Assembly: GCA_021737405.1 (NCBI GenBank)
Contig: JAIPEG010000002.1
Coordinates: 124,001-188,000 of the forward strand
DNA length: 64,000 nt
Direction: 5' to 3'
Source of the DNA: Bacteriovoracaceae bacterium
GTDB lineage: Bacteria; Bdellovibrionota; Bacteriovoracia; Bacteriovoracales; Bacteriovoracaceae
The position numbers and the translations under genes are program-made. Every line of letters begins with the position of its first letter. The first letter of the stretch is position 1. Below the pieces are notes generated by a model. That model made no database searches. It was given only the letters and a program-made list of their open reading frames with translations, and was not told where the DNA came from. Shown piece after piece: positions 62,228-64,000 of the stretch.

Positions 62228-62980
62228 ATGGAAACCCATCGTAGTGAATCATCAAAGGCCCCAATCACTTTAAACTTAGATGAATTCGATATTGATTCAT
62301 ATGACTTTAAACCAGTTACTAAAGGTCTTGGTTTTCATGATCCATTAGAGAAAGGCACAAAGCCTCGCTCAAGAATGATTCCTAAGGCAGATTCAAAGGA
62401 AACTTTGTTTTCAGGCCATAAGTCTTACAATAAAAAAGTAACAAATCATCTTCAAAACACTCCGACCACTGTCAGTGATCCAAGTCTAATGAGTGGGATT
62501 GATGCACTCTACGGTAAGACGATTAGTGAAAATCCAATGACTCTAACAAAGAAAGAAAAAAATAAAGTGACCCTAAGAGAAGCCAGTTTAGGCGAAATGA
62601 TGGGTTCATATATTATTGATGTATCGATAATAGCCTTTATAACACTGATCCTCTTTGCTAGTTTTTTTGCCTTCGCCTTTAAGATGCTTCAAATTGAAAT
62701 GATTTTAAACTTCCTCACGGTTTCAATGCCATATGTAAGCATAATCGCGGCCCTGATCTACCTTACTTATTTCTCTATCCTTGAGCCTGTTGGAACAATT
62801 GGTAAGAAACTTTTTGGTCTTGGCTGTTATCTATCAGGAACCAAGAAGAGAGCTACAATTAAAAACTCATTTCTAAGGTCGATCATTAGTTTGCTCTCTC
62901 TTCCTTTATTGGGCGTACCAATGATATTTGATTTTCAAGGTAAGCTTTCTGATACTTCTGTGATGAAAAAGAAAAAATGA
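62228..62980 (+). CDS. RDD-family membrane protein
   Basis: A 250-residue protein with a long, polar, basic N-terminal region (about 1-125, containing [11 protein letters not shown]) and a C-terminal RDD-like domain with helices at about 135-165 and 175-200 and another near 225-240. Signatures [17 protein letters not shown] and [10 protein letters not shown] are family-like, although the Arg-Asp-Asp triplet itself is not complete. Start at 62228 chosen because AGGAG sits at 62219-62223; the ORF-track start is 21 bases earlier. Function unknown; related proteins transport ions or anchor partners. Confidence 0.72.
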   Translation: METHRSESSKAPITLNLDEFDIDSYDFKPVTKGLGFHDPLEKGTKPRSRMIPKADSKETLFSGHKSYNKKVTNHLQNTPTTVSDPSLMSGIDALYGKTISENPMTLTKKEKNKVTLREASLGEMMGSYIIDVSIIAFITLILFASFFAFAFKMLQIEMILNFLTVSMPYVSIIAALIYLTYFSILEPVGTIGKKLFGLGCYLSGTKKRATIKNSFLRSIISLLSLPLLGVPMIFDFQGKLSDTSVMKKKK

Positions 62981-63432
62981 ATTTAAGTAAAACAACACTT
63001 AAATTCTTAGAAGAAAATAGAGATAAAAGAATTGTATTCACTAACGGTTGTTTCGACATCTTACACACAGGCCATATTACTTATTTATTGGAAGCTCGTG
63101 CTCAGGGCGACCTTCTCTTTATAGGCTTAAATTCTGATGCTTCAGTAAAACGACTTAAGGGTGAAAAAAGACCAATCAATTCTCAAGAAGAACGAAAATA
63201 TATTTTGGAAAATCTAAAGCCTGTTGATTGTGTCGAAGTTTTTGAAGAAGATACACCTTTAGAGCTAATTAAAGCCGTAAACCCCTCTGTCCTTGTAAAA
63301 GGTGGAGACTGGCCAATTGATCAAATCGTAGGCTACGAGCATGTACTGGCCAATGGCGGAGAGGTTAAGAGCCTAATCTTTGTTGATGGCTTTTCAACAA
63401 CTGGAACAATAGAAAAGATATTATCTTCATAA
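62977..63432 (+). CDS. hldC: Heptose-1-phosphate adenylyltransferase
   Basis: A 151-residue stand-alone nucleotidyltransferase of the HldE C-domain/RfaE2 type, activating D-glycero-beta-D-manno-heptose-1-phosphate with ATP for LPS core synthesis. [12 protein letters not shown] contains the HxGH catalytic motif, and [28 protein letters not shown] and STTGTIEKI are typical. It overlaps the RDD gene by four bases. The kinase half is not attached here. Confidence 0.92.
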   Translation: MNLSKTTLKFLEENRDKRIVFTNGCFDILHTGHITYLLEARAQGDLLFIGLNSDASVKRLKGEKRPINSQEERKYILENLKPVDCVEVFEEDTPLELIKAVNPSVLVKGGDWPIDQIVGYEHVLANGGEVKSLIFVDGFSTTGTIEKILSS

Positions 63433-63541
63433 GTTAAATCTCTTAGCTTAATCAAAATTATAACTCTTTGAAACTACATGTTACCCGACCGACCAAAACG
63501 GTTAAGTACTTAAAATAATAGGAAAATATTTCCCTTTTCTA

Positions 63542-63568
63542 TTAACTAATTTCCCGACCTCCCGATAC
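63542..63568 (+). promoter_or_regulatory. Sigma-28 (FliA) type promoter for flagellin
   Basis: TTAA (63542-63545), 15 bases, then CCCGATAC (63561-63568) fits the flagellar sigma-28 consensus TAAA-N15-GCCGATAA with few changes. The transcript would start near 63575. The gap 63433-63665 contains no gene before the flagellin. Confidence 0.75.
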
Positions 63569-63574
63569 TACCAT

Positions 63575-63623
63575 TGCAGCTTGTGGGGAGCTGCATTCTA
63601 AAAACCTCAACATGGTCGTTGAG
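63575..63623 (+). promoter_or_regulatory. Two stem-loops in the flagellin 5' leader
   Basis: TGCAGCT/AGCTGCA (63575-63581 with 63589-63595) and CTCAAC/GTTGAG (63606-63611 with 63618-63623) would fold at the very 5' end of the mRNA. Such 5' hairpins often stabilise abundant transcripts. A control role here is inferred. Confidence 0.45.
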
Positions 63624-63646
63624 TAAACAGAGCAAGGAGGATTTCT

Positions 63647-63664
63647 ATGTATCGAGGAGATTAG
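63647..63664 (+). other. Five-codon leader mini-cistron (MYRGD)
   Basis: ATG-TAT-CGA-GGA-GAT-TAG with AAGGAGG six to seven bases upstream. Its codons span the flagellin ribosome binding site GAGGAG, and its stop is one base before the flagellin ATG. It could couple flagellin translation to ribosome traffic. Confidence 0.5.
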
Positions 63665-63665
63665 T

Positions 63666-64000
63666 ATGGGTTTAAGAATTGCAACAAATGTTCAGTCATT
63701 AGCAGGTCAGAGAAGTTTAAATCAAGTTAAGAGAGAGCAATCTTCTTCATTAGAAAAACTTGCATCTGGCTCAAGAATAAACAAGGCAGGAGATGATGCT
63801 GCAGGATTGGCGATATCTGAAAAGTTAAAGTCAAATATCCGTGGTGTTAAACAGGCCACTAGAAACGCAGGAGATGGTATTTCTTTGATTCAAACAGCAG
63901 AAGGTGGAATGAATGAGGTAAACAATATCCTTATCCGTCTAAGAGAGCTTTCAGTGCAGGCTGCATCAGATACCATTGGCGATAAGGAGAGAGCTTACTC
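63666..64000 (+). CDS. fliC: Flagellin (5' part, cut by window end)
   Basis: The first 111 codons are visible. MGLRIATNVQSLAGQRSL begins the D0 domain and LEKLASGSRINKAGDDAAGLAISEKL the D1 helix, with ALxR-like NIRGVKQATRNAGDGISLIQTAEGG and LRELSVQAASDT. This is the conserved N-terminal flagellin polymerisation region. GAGGAG lies six bases before the ATG. The ORF track omits it because the stop lies beyond the window. It is expected to follow sigma-28 control. Confidence 0.95.
   Translation, partial: MGLRIATNVQSLAGQRSLNQVKREQSSSLEKLASGSRINKAGDDAAGLAISEKLKSNIRGVKQATRNAGDGISLIQTAEGGMNEVNNILIRLRELSVQAASDTIGDKERAY

Noticed and set aside
1-64000. CRISPR arrays, insertion sequences, prophage or toxin-antitoxin cassettes
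   Set aside because: No regular direct repeats, transposase, integrase or phage-type genes were seen on either strand.

Overview
The window is a gene-dense, AT-rich bacterial chromosome segment. The likely source is a predatory deltaproteobacterium-type organism (Bdellovibrionota, probably the Bacteriovorax/Halobacteriovorax branch). This is inferred from low GC, an MglB/MglA pair beside recR, a split ATP synthase locus, an FtsI with a PASTA domain, a meso-DAP type MurE, and many secreted or membrane proteins with no clear family. It is not proven by the sequence alone. No insertion sequence, prophage or CRISPR array was seen, and no intergenic gap exceeds about 300 bases except where RNA genes fill it.

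Layout. (1) 1-1700: the end of a small ATP-synthase operon (membrane proteins, atpB, atpE) closed by a strong terminator. (2) 1.7-2.9 kb: a secreted protein with an extraordinary Cys/Arg repeat block. (3) 3.1-6.6 kb: riboflavin operon ribD-ribE-ribBA-ribH. (4) 6.6-16.4 kb, minus strand: mfd, a PpiC-type foldase, then SurA-like, pdxA-like, uvrA and a SpoU methyltransferase. (5) 16.5-32.8 kb: one apparent 15-gene operon. It starts with the canonical complex I membrane arm nuoA-H-J-K-L-M-N, without the peripheral-arm genes. Seven shorter, unannotated membrane proteins follow, and they repeat the order A-H-J-K-L-M-N. A GYF-TPR membrane protein closes the operon. (6) 32.8-36.7 kb: four tRNAs (Ser-TGA, Ser-GCT, Arg-ACG, Ser-GGA), an SGNH hydrolase, a PilZ-like protein, tadA, a lipoprotein and the SRP RNA. 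(7) 36.7-41.7 kb: dnaX-ybaB-recR-mglB-mglA and a convergent hydrolase. (8) 41.7-58.1 kb: mtnP followed by a division/cell-wall cluster rsmH-ftsL-ftsI-murE-murF-mraY-murD-ftsW-murC-murB-ftsQ-ftsA-ftsZ that lacks mraZ, murG and ddl. (9) 58.1-63.4 kb: RNase J and uridine kinase (minus), then prmA, rsmE, an RDD protein and hldE/rfaE2 cytidylyl/adenylyltransferase. (10) 63.5-64 kb: a sigma-28 type promoter and the start of a flagellin gene cut by the window end.

The most interesting signal is the seven-gene block at 24284-29574. Its gene order, topology and scattered motif positions mirror the complex I membrane arm just upstream. Most of the charged residues needed for proton translocation and quinone coupling are gone. 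I infer a diverged duplicate membrane arm that is co-expressed with complex I. Other points of note are a MurD whose P-loop lysine is arginine, a dnaX A10 slippage site placed exactly where a gamma subunit would end, an unusual c-ring sequence in AtpE, and a five-codon mini-cistron that contains the flagellin ribosome binding site.
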